From the NCBI GenBank assembly GCA_040954595.2, contig CM082588.2, forward strand, positions 4,154,001-4,218,000: a stretch of DNA of 64,000 nt. The letters are read 5' to 3'. Each line of letters begins with the position of its first letter. Within the stretch, counting starts at the first letter, position 1. This DNA comes from Balanoglossus misakiensis (taxonomy: Eukaryota > Hemichordata). The notes beneath the pieces were generated by a model. That model did not search any database, had not been told where the DNA came from, and saw only the letters and a list, made by a program, of their open reading frames with translations. Positions 38,687-50,638 of the stretch are shown here, in pieces. Made by a program: the position numbers and the translations under genes.

Positions 38687-41600
38687 ATGGCCGCTGCCAC
38701 AGACACTTTCTCTCTCGCTGACTTTGATGTCATCGGCTTCGATTTGGATCACACAATATGCAAGTATAAACTGAATGAAGTGTTCCCTGTAAGTATGCAC
38801 CGAAGTTGTTAGTCAAACGTTTAAGGTGGCGGCATTAGCTAGACTGCAATCTTGTTGTACCGGTAACACGTGAGGATCGAGCGTCGATTTCACACGCACG
38901 TCCACGATCAATCCAAACTTGCAATACAGGCTTCATATGTAACATCGGCTACGTAACATTGTTCACATTCATTAGAATATGGGTGGAGGAGCCAGCTACT
39001 CGGAAGTTGTCATGATCGTGGAAACAGTGGAATAGCTTATTCACGACTTTGAGATTAGGGAATACATCGATGTGTTTATCTGCAGGGGCAGCTGATCGGT
39101 ACAAGGGTCACTGGTTGAATGAACGGCTGCAGACAAATCATTCAAAAGCTAGCTTAGTTTCGATCACTCAGTGTCTGTATGATCATTGACCGGCTTGTTT
39201 TGTAGTAAATACTAGTATATAAATTAATCTGATTCTCTCTCGTATGTCCGTCCATGGTACAATGATTGAATGAAGAGTGTACATTTCACAGTCATGTAAC
39301 CGATTTCATTAGGAAATTTACACTGTGGATACACTATAGACCCTTCCGCCTTTGGTCTATGGCCAATCAAAGAAAGTTAGAAACGTTTGTCTTCCACCAG
39401 TTTGTGTTTGATTCATTAAAAGAATTTTTTGGTAGCTGATTTATTACAGCCTGGCTAAATATATGGTGGAGAAGAGAGGGTATGATGAGTCATTGCTGGA
39501 ACCGTTTGAGAATGACAAAGATTTTATGTAAGTATATATACACATCAATTTTGAAAACCATTGTCTCCCTAATAAGAACAAAAATGTAACTCCTCCTCGT
39601 CCAATAGTATTGTTGTAGCATGCAAGTCCAAAATTCTGATAAATATAATGGCCAGATCACTCCACGGTCATTTGCACACAATATGGTGGGTTCACGTCAG
39701 AAAATTTAGTTTTATAGCGGGTAGGATTATTACAGGAGGGAGCACATCCTTGGGCACCCACCCACCCCTTCCGGATAGTTTGAAGTTCAAATCATGGTAA
39801 TCTTTGTCAGGACCAAAGGATTGGTGTTTGATGTAGAGAAAGGGGACCTGTTGAAATTATCAGGAGATGGTTACATTCTGCAAGGCAGTCATGGTAGAAG
39901 ATTACTCACAGATGAAGAAATCAAGGAAGACTATGGAAAAGACAGAATGTGGACTCCTGACCAGTTTGAAACTTTGAAGGAAACTCTTAAACAGACAGGT
40001 ATGTTTTTTTGCAGATCATATTCCCTATTACAACTTAAATAACTCTTTTTAAGTTAAACAAAATAGCCAAAGTACTATATCATCTGCATGATCTGAGGGT
40101 GAGGGACATGAATGAATATTCACCATTATAATACATCATCATCACATTGGTATTAGACACATGTGCTTATTGTTCGCATTCCATGTATTGCCGTTTTCCA
40201 GGCATTATTAATTCATATCCGTTCTGTTTCTTTCTTCTGCCAGATGACTTCAGATATTTTGAGAATTACTTTGACATGACCGGTGCTGTTCTCTGTGCCC
40301 GCATGGTTGATATCATTGATAAACAGGTAGGCAGTTGTCAGTGACATGCACTACCTGGCCAAAAGTTCATATGTCATACATCACAGTGACATTTTGCTAC
40401 ATTAAACAACCTAGACTGTTGTGGCAATGATATACTTCCAGAAGATACACAACATGAATGTTTGGACTGATGACAATCATTTTACAAATCATTATGTGAC
40501 CTCACAGGGCAATCCCCGCTACCACTGATATCTACATGTTTTCACTCCATCAGGCAAATGGCAAGAGACCAGAGACATATCAATCATTTCTGCCTCACAT
40601 GTGGCAGGCTTACGGGAACAGTTACAATAGAGAACAGTTTGCTGGTAAGTGTTGATGATGTCTATAGGGAATTTCAGTTTTACCTCACAAACTCAGTGTG
40701 TGAATCGTGGACATTTGCGAAGATGGTCTGGACTGTTCCAGAAAGGAAGTACAGTCAAGCTTGCCTACAGTGGCCAGTCAAGGGATTTTCCCACAGTAGC
40801 ATTTATAGACAGGTCCATTAATGATGATTACATTGTACCAATACATGGACTGTACCAAATTGGCCTGCCACAATGGATAAGATTCCACCATGTAGAGGCA
40901 TGGCCACTAACACAGGTTTGACTCAAACCCTTTTGCCACCAAAATATTGGTTCAACACATTGTCTTCAGCACGCAGCGAAATAGGGTGAAGGGGTTGACA
41001 AGTATTTCTTTCCGTAGCACACAAAGGCAACTTCTTCCCGGCTATAAAGGAAAACCCGGAGAAGTATTTCGAGAAGTGCAGCAAAGACATGAAGGACTGG
41101 TTGAGAAGTTTGAAGAAAGCCGGAAAAGCCACGTTTCTGTGCACAACCTCGCACGCTGACTATGCAAGACATCTTCTCCAGTTCATTTTAGGGTGAGTAT
41201 TGTTGTAGGGAAACACTGATCTAGTCTGCCTCCATCTCATGATTACATCATTCTGTTAACATCACATGTTAACCGTGTCACATTAACATTACCATAATTG
41301 TATCATCTCAGCCTGTTGTTTGATTTAATTGTCATTTTCAGGGCTGACTGGCAGTCGTATTTTGACGTCTGCTGCACGTACGCAAGAAAACCAGGCTTTT
41401 TCACAAGTACTCCAGAAACAAGACCGTTTTATGAGCTAGGTTTGTTTGCATATGTTCATTTCCTTTTCTGATGTGTTATTTATCACCCGTGTCAGAATTA
41501 GATACAAAAATAGACTGGTTTCCCCTACATTTGTGTATGTGCCCTTTGCTTCTAGAGGTAACCAAAGCTATCATTTTCTTCCCCAATCTCTTTTCAAATG

Positions 41601-42998
41601 TAGTGGATGACGTCGAACAAGCAGACAGTGTTGTTACAACGTTAGAACCGAACAACATCTACTCACAAGGCAATGCACAAACCCTGAAGAAGTTACTTGA
41701 AAAGATAACAGGCAAGGAAGACCCAAAGGTAAACGCGAAGTGGAATTACTTCAATGCCAATGGTTTCTTAACATGTAACAACAGATGCTATCATAAAATG
41801 GCTGACAAAATGATCATGAAAAACTGCAAAATCTTGCTTTGAAAATAACAATGATATGACCCCTCGATGTGGAATAAAAAAGACACGAGAATTGCACCTA
41901 CCTTAACTATTGCTTGATAATTTCGCATGCGTACATGTATTTATTCCACGACTTGCTCTCTACAACCAGGTGGTGTATGTTGGAGACAGCCTGAGATCGG
42001 ACGTCTTCCCCTTGGCGCCCCTCAACTGGTCGGCATTGCTCATCTTGGAGGAGATGGAGGCAGAGGGTCTGGCTACCAGTGGTGACGGTGTTGTTAACGA
42101 CGACGAGCAGTCCAATGGAGACAAAGAAAACCCTTCAGCCAAGAGGAAGAAATACACTGTAAGGAATCATGATTTCTTCTTCTGTGGTGTGGGAATACTG
42201 GTAGATTCCCCTCCCAAAATCATGCTTTGTTTGGTCTAGTGTTTGCTTTGTTTAATTGATCGAGTGTTTGTACCTTTCGGAGATTGGTCTTACAGAGAAG
42301 TAACCTGCCGTGGGTCAGTCGCATATCAACGGTCTAGTAACATCGCTAACTTTGATCCCTGTGTCTTGACAGCTGCCGAATGAACTAGAAATAGAGTATC
42401 TGCTGTCCAGCAAATGGGGATCATTTTTCACGACCCATAACAACGTGTCGTCCAAAGACAAGACCAACAGCAAGACCGGCATTGCTGCAATGAACACGCT
42501 GTGGGGGTACTACATCAAGACGTACAGTGCCATAGCTGTGCCTACATTAGAGTACATTATCGGTAAGGTCCCTCACACAGTCGAATCCAAAGATGCGACA
42601 CTACAGATTATATATACATTGATGAGTAATAATTGTTATGTTGTCAGAGTTAGGAATGCTATCACGTACCTGTAACATTTCGTAGTACTTTGTAAACAGT
42701 AATGGACAGCTGATTACAATGGATAACTTTCCCTATCCCTTGCTCAGCCAACTGTTCTATAGGAAGAGTGTATCTATCTGACCCCAAATTTGAATAATTA
42801 TGCACACTATGATTCATGCATTCTGCAGCCTTTTCACCCTGACCCCATGGTGACCTATGACATACATGTAATTTGACTATAAACTTTTCTCCTTCCATTG
42901 CAGATTTACCTCTGGATCACAAATTTCCAACATTCAACGTGGAAAAGAACCGATCTGGATTCTACCCAGCCTTACCAAAGGCTCTGGCTGAACTCTGA
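38687..42998 (+). CDS. NT5DC1: 5'-nucleotidase domain-containing protein 1, HAD superfamily
   Basis: Exons: 38687-38788, 39436-39527, 39811-39998, 40244-40326, 40554-40644, 41018-41192, 41342-41439, 41604-41728, 41970-42158, 42373-42562, 42904-42998; 475 aa (human NT5DC1 about 455). HAD motif I is intact: FDLDHT with Asp19 and Asp21. Motif IV is VVYVGDSLRSDVFP (residues 319 on). Family hallmarks such as NYFDMTGAVLCARMVD, TTSHADYAR and SKWGSFF are present. It belongs to the cytosolic IMP-GMP 5'-nucleotidase-like HAD phosphatases; its physiological substrate is not established. A charged insert (DDEQSNGDKENP) follows motif IV. The frame remains open 91 codons upstream with an Arg/Ser/Phe-rich sequence, so a longer, perhaps mitochondrially targeted, form is possible; the chosen ATG matches the family N-terminus. 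It is convergent with SOD2. Confidence 0.93.
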
Positions 42999-43466
42999 TT
43001 CATCCATTAAATAGTCACAAAGGAAATAATTTACATATCCGACTAATCTTCAGGCGTAACATGCACCTACCTGTGATTGGTCAATGTGAATTAGATGGAC
43101 TCCATCCAACTCACTATATCTGCCAACATATGTTACCAAACGCACACCAAGTTTTACTATCATTTCAGAAACTACCTTATCCTTTTAGAAATGACTTCAT
43201 TTTATAAGATTATTCAATGGGCATTGCTATGGTTACCATGTAAAAGAAATGTACTACCGGTATGCTAAGTACAGCGAAAGGGAGCAAAATATCTCGTGAC
43301 ATTTTATCTGTATTATGGTACATTACAAGAGGACAAGGGTAAGATTTTTATTCGAAAGGTGGGTAGTGATGTGAATTCTGGAAATTTTTCTGTCAACTTT
43401 CCTGTAATAGTTTTTTGTCATGGTTTTATCATGATATTGTCATTTTATGGTATCTCATTGGTGAGA

Positions 43467-43472
43467 AATAAA
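43467..43472 (+). terminator. Possible polyadenylation signal of NT5DC1
   Basis: AATAAA about 470 nt past the stop. It lies only about 170 bp from the opposing SOD2 signal, so the two 3' UTRs nearly meet. Confidence 0.5.
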
Positions 43473-43644
43473 GAATTGTGGACGAGAAGTTGCCATGTGT
43501 CGTGTCCTTCTCATTTTCGGATTATTTTCTGTCAATTCCAGTGGCCTGTGCAAGTAAAGGGAAGCTGCCTTTTGACCAATATATTGGTCATATAGACCTT
43601 ATATAAAACACTTTGACAACAATAGTTTTATCTGCAATCTCTTG

Positions 43645-43650
43645 TTTATT
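43645..43650 (-). terminator. Possible polyadenylation signal of SOD2
   Basis: AATAAA on the minus strand about 450 nt past the SOD2 stop. Confidence 0.5.
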
Positions 43651-44095
43651 TTCAATGTAATCTCCCTACCTCGTACAAACTTGTTTTCCAATCTCGAGAA
43701 CAATTAACACTCTTATGTCTTATAACATTCACACAGCAATTATTTTCAAAGCTATAATGCCATACAGAACAAATCAAAACATTTGACTTGAATTGGAAAC
43801 AAGTTTTCATCGTAACAGTCAGTGATGGCTGAGAAACCAATGCTCTAATTATTTACAAGATGTCTCAAATCAATCAAACTTCTATTTTTCGCAATGCCCT
43901 TATAAAATTCCCAAAAAATGTCTAAAATAGTAGAAGGTATACAGAGACAAGATTTTCTGCACAGAAAAATTGACGTGTTTGACTTAATACAAGTGTCACT
44001 CCTTTTTGCAAGACTGTTGAACACTTTGAAAGAAATGGCCATCACAGCTACAGGAGAAAAACAAAAGCACACAAGCTCTGGCATGGATCCTTTTT

Positions 44096-46016
44096 CTACT
44101 TGGCACCTGTGTACCTCTCAGAGACGTCCTTCCAGTTGACAACTTGCCAGATCTCTTTCACGTAGTCGGGTCTCACGTTCTTGTACTGGAGGTAGTACGC
44201 GTGTTCCCATACGTCGATACCCAGCAGCGGAACCAGTCCTAGTGAGAGAGAAACACCAATGAGATTGCAGTTTACAGCTCGCTCTTGGGATGTGTCAAAG
44301 GTATATTTACCTATGTGAAGTCACTTACCAGTGGTAGCTCTCAGTGGGTCCTGGTTAGCGCAGGTAGCAATGGCCAGTCTATCAGTGGCACTGTTGTAAC
44401 CAAGCCAACCCCAGCCAGACCCCTGGATAGCAATGGTGGCAGCACTCATCTGAGCAACGAATGAATCAAAGCTTCCAAAGTCTCTCTTGATGGCTGTCAT
44501 CAATTCACCTGTAAAAAGCAGATTGTTTTCATTGAAGTAAATTCAATGCAAATTTATTTCAGATGGGTTATTCAATTTTATTAGAGAGAATACCACCAAC
44601 ACCCTACAGAGACAGATTTGATGGAGGCAATCTTACCTGTAGGCTGTCCACCGCCCTCTGGTGACAGATTATGCCAGAAAATAGAGTGATTGATGTGGCC
44701 ACCACCGTTGAACTTGAGTGCTGGCTGTAAGGTAACAATCTTGGAGACATCATCTGAAAAGAAAAAATTCAACATTTTTTATTTTCTTACAGGTTGGAGG
44801 GGTGTTCACAATCCAAAGATGTGAAAGTATTCCTTGAATATCTGGCTCACCATTCTCTTGTGCCTCTTTCAGCTGATCCAGAGCTGCATTCAAGTTGTTC
44901 ACATACGTCTGATGATGTTTCTTGTGATGCAGTTCCATGATCTCAGCCGAGATGACCGGGGACAGGGCTGTGTAGTCATATGGCAAGTCGGGCAGAGTGT
45001 GCTTGCTTCTTGCTGCAACACAACCCAGTACAGATGGGCTGGTCAACAACCTGAGATGAGAAACGGAAAGATCAACAAAATGGCAAATCAGTAAAGCTGC
45101 ATTAAAGGGACAAAGTCTCTCTCTCCCTTTTCTTTTCCCATTTATTATGTTTGATTTACTACACTGTTTATGCAACATTCAACCATCATGTTTGTAGGAT
45201 ATGAGAGTAAAAATCTTGCCAAAATGAATAAATGGTAAACACCGAATATTCATTTTGGCGAGTATTTCACTCTCGTGTCTACAAGTGGGATGGAAGGTGT
45301 GTGTGGTTGAACTATGAGTAAAATTTCTCCATAATGTTTACCATAGAGATTGTCAAAGTCACTAAATTTGGCGGCCATTTTGAATGCCATAGACTAAGCA
45401 CAGATATAGGCGGCCATTTTGAACCTCAAATTTGGCGGCCATTTTGAAAGTCTTAATTTCAAGGCAATTTTGAAATTAATGAGTAAATGAAGAATTATTT
45501 TCGGCAATAAATGAATAATCTAAAGTAGCCAAACATCAATGGTGTTTTGTATCAAACATAACTAATGGGAAAGGGGCAGCAAGAGAGAGACTTTGTCCTT
45601 TTAAGCTGCGGATGTCGTGTAACCGAAATCAACCCCCAATCGTAATCTGAACGTGACCCGGCGACCTCCATACCAGTTTCTGGCAAGTTGTTCAATACGA
45701 TCTGAAACCATGCATGCGGCTGGCGATTGGCACACATCACAAAGATTCGCTCTCTACACAACAGAATAAATGGATACATATATCCGGTACATCAGATTTC
45801 TGTGAGCACTATTCTATCAGTTCGCATATCACACGTGTACATGCCACCGATATCGAGCACAGCACGATCACTGTCTCAGTGTCTGGTCTCTCTGTCAAGC
45901 TGAGGTCATCTCTCTGCCACGACATAATTTTGGCACTCTATTTCAAAAGACTATCATTCAGTTTTGTGTGTGGACAATGACATTCACCTCTTTGCTATGC
46001 TAGCCCTGGATAGCAT
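44096..46016 (-). CDS. SOD2: Mitochondrial manganese superoxide dismutase
   Basis: Exons on the minus strand: 46016-45988, 45050-44851, 44753-44637, 44508-44329, 44238-44096; 222 aa, the same length as human SOD2. The 29-nt first exon encodes MLSRASIAK, the start of a mitochondrial presequence; maturation is expected near residue 25 before [11 protein letters not shown]. The Mn ligands are all present: His51 (LHHKKHH), His99 ([11 protein letters not shown]), Asp184 and His188 ([11 protein letters not shown]). Gln168 in NQDPL is the second-shell residue diagnostic for the family. The enzyme dismutates superoxide in the mitochondrial matrix. Intron 1 contains a 0.5-kb MITE close to the exon 2 acceptor. 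The gene is divergent from WTAP (ATGs 1.6 kb apart) and convergent with NT5DC1. Confidence 0.97.
45102..45604. mobile_element. TTAA-flanked MITE in SOD2 intron 1
   Basis: Terminal inverted repeats of about 55 bp: the left end begins TTAAAGGGACAAAGTCTCTC and the right end is its reverse complement, ending GAGACTTTGTCCTTTTAA. Both ends carry TTAA (45102-45105 and 45601-45604), the usual target-site duplication of piggyBac-type elements, though the terminal bases do not start with CCC. The roughly 495-bp interior has no ORF, an internal hairpin at about 45198-45277 and three copies of GGCGGCCATTTTGAA. It is non-autonomous. The left end is only about 50 bp from the exon 2 acceptor. Confidence 0.85.
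45198..45277. repeat. Inverted repeat (hairpin) inside the MITE
   Basis: Arms of about 29 nt (GAGAGTAAAAATCTTGCC / GGCGAGTATTTCACTCTC with the ATTCATTTT core) around a loop of about 20 nt. Confidence 0.8.
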
Positions 46017-47647
46017 GGTGCCTTTGGGAATTTTTCACTCTCGTCTGGTTTCAGCTCTGGAACCAACAAGGACGTCTGCAACCAAAGACCCCAAAGCAGA
46101 CTACAGAATATCATTTGGATTCGCATTCATGCTCAGATTCCAAGTACGGTGGAACGTTGGGTTTGGGCATCATCATCACCAAACTTGCCACTATATTCTC
46201 TTGTTAACGATTAATATAGGAGATTAAAATATAGTCAGAATAGTCCGTTGTTATTGGATTTATTGCCGGAAAGCACTCAAAATGCAAATGATTCTACCCA
46301 TGCCCCTCCAAAAAGTTCCTAGATACTGTATCCCGTGCGCGTTGCACGCGTTGGCTTGAAAAGTGAAGTTAAACTTTCTCCGACAAATGTTGGTTTAAAA
46401 GTGACCAAACCAATAGCTAGTGCGAAATTTGCCCAGCCTTCTTTACTTTTAAGGTTTAGTGATGGCATTTGGTCGAATAAAGGACAGATTTTGCAATGAA
46501 TTGCTTTGATTTCTCCATGAAACATACATTCATACGCGCGCGCGTGTCCCTTTCGCGTCCTGGCGCAGCTGTCACTGGAGTTAAGAAATAACAAATAGTG
46601 ACAACTACATTCTTTGCACATGGCGGCCTCCATTGTGAGTACCCGTCTGCAAGCCACAAATTTGAATATGCCGTCTTTGACTCAAGAGTAAACTGAATCC
46701 CACCCGATCTGTACTAATATTATTTATAAGCTATCATTGCATTTCAAGGTAAGACGTTTGCCATTGGCAGGTTTTGCGTTTTTATGTTTTACATTGGCAA
46801 AGTGGGATGGGTGGTTGTGACCTTTCCGCCATCTTTGAGGTCCGAGTCACTTCCTGGGGTGTTCTCAGTTGCAGAGAGTGGTCACACTTTGCCAGCTACA
46901 GAGGGGCATGTTTAGTGTTCCATTTTCAAATCGCAGCGGTCACACATTATCTGGGTGACTGCAGTGTCACGAAAGTTCCTTCAGTCGTTGCCTCTTTGCA
47001 CACAGGTCCCGTTGCACAACTACTTCCTGCAACTGTGCACCAAACGGGAGGCGCGCGCGCCCGCGTAGTAAATAAACGGACTTTGAAGTGTTTGGTCATG
47101 TGATGTCTGTGTTCGAGTCTGTCATGCTCTCAATGTGGATGTTTAGAGGATTTCTTGTTACTTTTTGAATGTGTCATGCCCCCGTTGTTTTTGAAATTGT
47201 CGTTACCTTGAGCCACAATCACAGCGCGAAACGTACACCTGCTTTGATCGGGTGCGGAAGTTCAAGTGGTAGGTAATGTACATTGTACGCGCAGCGCATG
47301 TATTAGATGCAGACGCAAATCACAACTGCTACTATGTACTGGTGTTGCTGTTGGAATCTGACAATTCGACTATAATGCACTACCTGTTGTTGCCTTTGAG
47401 GTGATTGGCAGAATGTGTTTTAAAATTTGGTAGATGTTATGTTTGACCTAATTTAGTCAGCTTTGAAAATACAAATCCATGCTCGATGATGGATGTAGTT
47501 TCATCTGTGATGCAGCTCTTCTGTAAGAATAGATGCAACTTAGCTAATCAACGATGACACCTTCAAGTAAATGTTTCTTTCACACATGATGAAATATTGG
47601 TGACACAAGTCACATTTACTGTTTTCTGCTTCTTCTAGGAATAAACA
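46017..47647. promoter_or_regulatory. SOD2-WTAP divergent promoter region
   Basis: The 1.6 kb between the SOD2 ATG (minus) and the first WTAP coding exon (plus). A YY1-like motif (ACATGGCGGCCTCC) occurs at about 46619-46632, followed immediately by a donor-like GTGAGT, and a second donor-like AAG|GTAAGA is at 46749; either could end a non-coding WTAP exon. A short CG-rich patch (GCGCGCGCCCGCG) lies near 47052. No TATA box is evident, as expected for housekeeping genes. Confidence 0.55.
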
Positions 47648-50076
47648 ATGTCAGAAAGTGAACCTGCACCAAAGAGGGTAAGTACAGTATACTTCTTGAA
47701 ATGGGGATAGTACAGTGCCCAATGAACTTCTATAGAACATACCACCATTCCAAAATAGTGTTACACCCATGTTAAACCAGACAACATTTACCGTAGTTTT
47801 GCTCGAGTGTTCAGCAGTGTTTTATCCAGGACGGCATCGGCAGGGGGATATGTCCCCCTTAGCCAGAATATTTGTGGGGATTCCACTTTGGCAAGGGGGG
47901 ACTGTAATATCTTCAACATGTGAGTGACATCATTTTAAGGGGCATTGATCCCCCCTTGACAAATTGCTAGGGGGTGCCAACATGTCAATAGGGGGTGAAT
48001 CCCCTCATCCCCCTGTCTAGATGAAACACTAGTTCAGTGAATGACGCACCCCTTTACCCTTTGCAGGTACGTCTGAGTGAAGATGACTTGAAACAGATGA
48101 GCAAAGAAGAACTATTGGCCCGTTGGAGTAAGCAAGAGATGTATATTGATACGTTGGAATCCCGGGCAGTGCAAGATTCGTCGGGATCCAGTAAGTATTC
48201 AGAGATTACATTCTGCGAGTAGGTCGTGTTCAGTTGATGCAAAGCCTCAGGAGATGTGATTAGTACTGGCATAATGATAATATCTTCATCGTTCTCTGCT
48301 GACTGATCAAGAGGTCTGGCCCAGCCGTCTTTTTGTGTAGTCTATACATGTGGAGATCATCTATAGTCCTTGCAGTGAGACGTACCTCACCTGTGTTTTA
48401 GATGCACTCGTATTTAACCACTCACGCTCTGTCTTTGAAACGCAGATGAAGAGCTGGCGGGACTGCGCGAGTCGGAGGAGAAACTGAAGCAGCAGCAGCA
48501 GGATTCCACCAGACGAGAGAACGTTCTTGTGATGAGATTGACAACCAAGGAACAGGAAATGCAGGAATATGCTGTAAGTGTTCACATCAGAGTGGGTTCG
48601 TACTTGTGATTATGATATCCATACTGACATACTCTGTATTCCCATATTTTGAGGGTATGTGGAGTCTCAAAATATACTACCATTAACACTAAACAGTAAT
48701 AAATTATAATTATTACATATATATTTTAAGCCCTAAAACACTGCCATAAATCATACTAAACAATGCTAAGTTTATGAAATTATAACCAGGAGAAAATCAT
48801 TCACGTGTATCTATGGTAACTGATTGTCTTTGAATATCCCTAATATGACAGAGTCAGCTGACCGAGTTGAAACAGAATTCCACATCGGCCCAGTTGCGCT
48901 CCATCCTGCTGGATCCGGCCATCAACATCCTCTTCCAGAGGATTAAGAAAGAATTGGAAGAGAGCAAGGATAAGCTGGAGCAAGCCCAGAACGAAATGAG
49001 TGCCTGGAAATTCACCCCGGACAGGTAATATCGAATTCAACTCTTTCTTGAGAATTTGGAAATACATGTAATGTAGTGGGGTGTGTTCTCTTTCTGCAAA
49101 CTGGACCACTATTATGACTCAGGGAAGTTGTGAGTTCGGATCCGAATGGGAAAAACCACCAATGGAGAATCTGATGTATCAGCCTTTCATTGAAGATGGT
49201 CAAAGATCGTCATCTTCAAACAATTTTGTTTTTTCTCTGACAGTCAAACGGGTAAGAAGTTGATGTCCAGGTGTCGGCAGCTGATCCAGGAGAACCAGGA
49301 ACTGGGCCGGCAGTTGTCTCAAGGTCGCATCGCCCAGCTGGAGGCGGAGTTGGCGCTGCAGAAGAAGTACAGCGAGGAGTTGAAAAGCAGCCAGGATGGT
49401 GAGTGTCTGCGGTGTGGTTTTCGCCCAAGTTGCAGTCACTTTTGTGGTTGTTTCTCTGTGTGTGTGTGTTGGGGGGGGGGGGGGGGGAGGTGAGAAGAGA
49501 GAGAGTCTTCTTGTGTGAGAAACGCCTGCATTTCTGGTATGAGGTCTACAGAACATGGCAGGCCAGTTGTGAGTTGGAATTGGATGATGTAGGAGCTTCA
49601 GTATGCCTCACACAGTCATCATGAATTTGAACTCGAAGCGAAGCCATTGGGACAACCCCCTTGACCTGTTGACAGCTCTGTACCCCATTGGCCTCGCTTG
49701 AGTTCAAATTCAAGATGGCTGTGTGAGAACGCTAAGGTTATGACAAGGGAGTATTATATCTTCTTCTTTCAATTCCACACGGTACAGAACTGAACGACTT
49801 CGTGATCCAGCTGGATGAGGAAGTGGAGGGCATGCAGAGCACCATCCACACGCTGCAGCAACAGTTGAAAGAGACCAAGCAGCAGCTGGTGCGGCTGAAG
49901 GCCGCCGAGAGTGCCGCCATGTGCACCAACAGTGTAAACTACACCACGCACGAGAGTCGCACAGACAAGGCGCATGCCCCGAACTCCCTGTCGGAGCCCG
50001 CTGCGGCCGAGAGAACTTCTTCGCTCAGTGCTGCTAAGAGTGGGGAAAAAACTTGGTACGAAAATCCACAGACTTC

Positions 50077-50107
<31 letters not shown>

Positions 50108-50638
50108 GCAACAACAACAACAGACGAAGTGTATCGAACACAATCGACGACTCTGAATCACACAGAGGCGTCCGACAATGACGACGACGACGTCGAAGGC
50201 ATGGACACGAGCTCGCAGGAGAGCGCGGAAGCGGCTTGCTCCGGCAGGACGAAAGGCGAGGTAATATACCCTGACGATAAAGAGGTAAATAGAACTACTG
50301 CCACTGTCTCCAACGAACTGCAAGAAAACGCCACGGAAATAAGTACGTTACAAAACAAGGGCGCCTCCGAACAGCCGACTTCAGGGGGGAGCGAAGGCTG
50401 CCCCCGGGAGGAGGAGGACGGCCTGTCTACTTACCACAAGCATAACAATAAAAGCTCATCAGAGATTCTCAGTGACGCAGACAGCCCCAATGAAATAGAT
50501 CTTGTAAGCAAAGACCCGTTTGAAGTGACTTCGCCCGCCAAAAGAACTGGGGAAGTGACAGACTCAGTCGAGCATTCAGAACGAAACGGGCTGTCCTCTA
50601 AGCCCCCTGAAACTTCATGTGTCACTGAGAGTGATTGA
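47648..50638 (+). CDS. WTAP: WTAP, regulatory subunit of the m6A RNA methyltransferase complex
   Basis: Exons: 47648-47677, 48067-48190, 48446-48573, 48852-49024, 49244-49398, 49788-50638; phases agree; 486 aa (human about 396). The first ten codons (MSESEPAPKR) and the next exon (VRLSEDDL) match the family N-terminus. Residues about 50-240 form the conserved coiled coil: RESEEKLKQQQQ, RENVLVMRL, WKFTPDSQTGKKLM, ENQELGRQLSQGRIAQLEAE and LNDFVIQLDEEVEGMQSTI. This coil binds METTL3/METTL14 and VIRMA and localises the N6-adenosine methyltransferase to nuclear speckles. The C-terminal half is disordered and acidic/Ser-rich and contains a poly-Thr run encoded by (ACA)n at about 50076-50123, which partly explains the extra length. 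A divergent neighbour of SOD2. Confidence 0.96.
49606..49728. repeat. Near-palindromic MITE-like element in WTAP intron 5
   Basis: Two arms of about 50 nt are reverse complements: CCTCACACAGTCATCATGAA at the left and its counterpart TTCAAGATGGCTGTGTGAG at the right, separated by about 25 bp. The intron between exons 5 and 6 of WTAP is thus largely this foldback element. Confidence 0.8.

Noticed and set aside
46456-46659. Minus-strand open frames near 46.5 kb as a SOD2 first exon
   Set aside because: The exon at 45988-46016 (MLSRASIAK) has the right phase, a donor and the family N-terminus.
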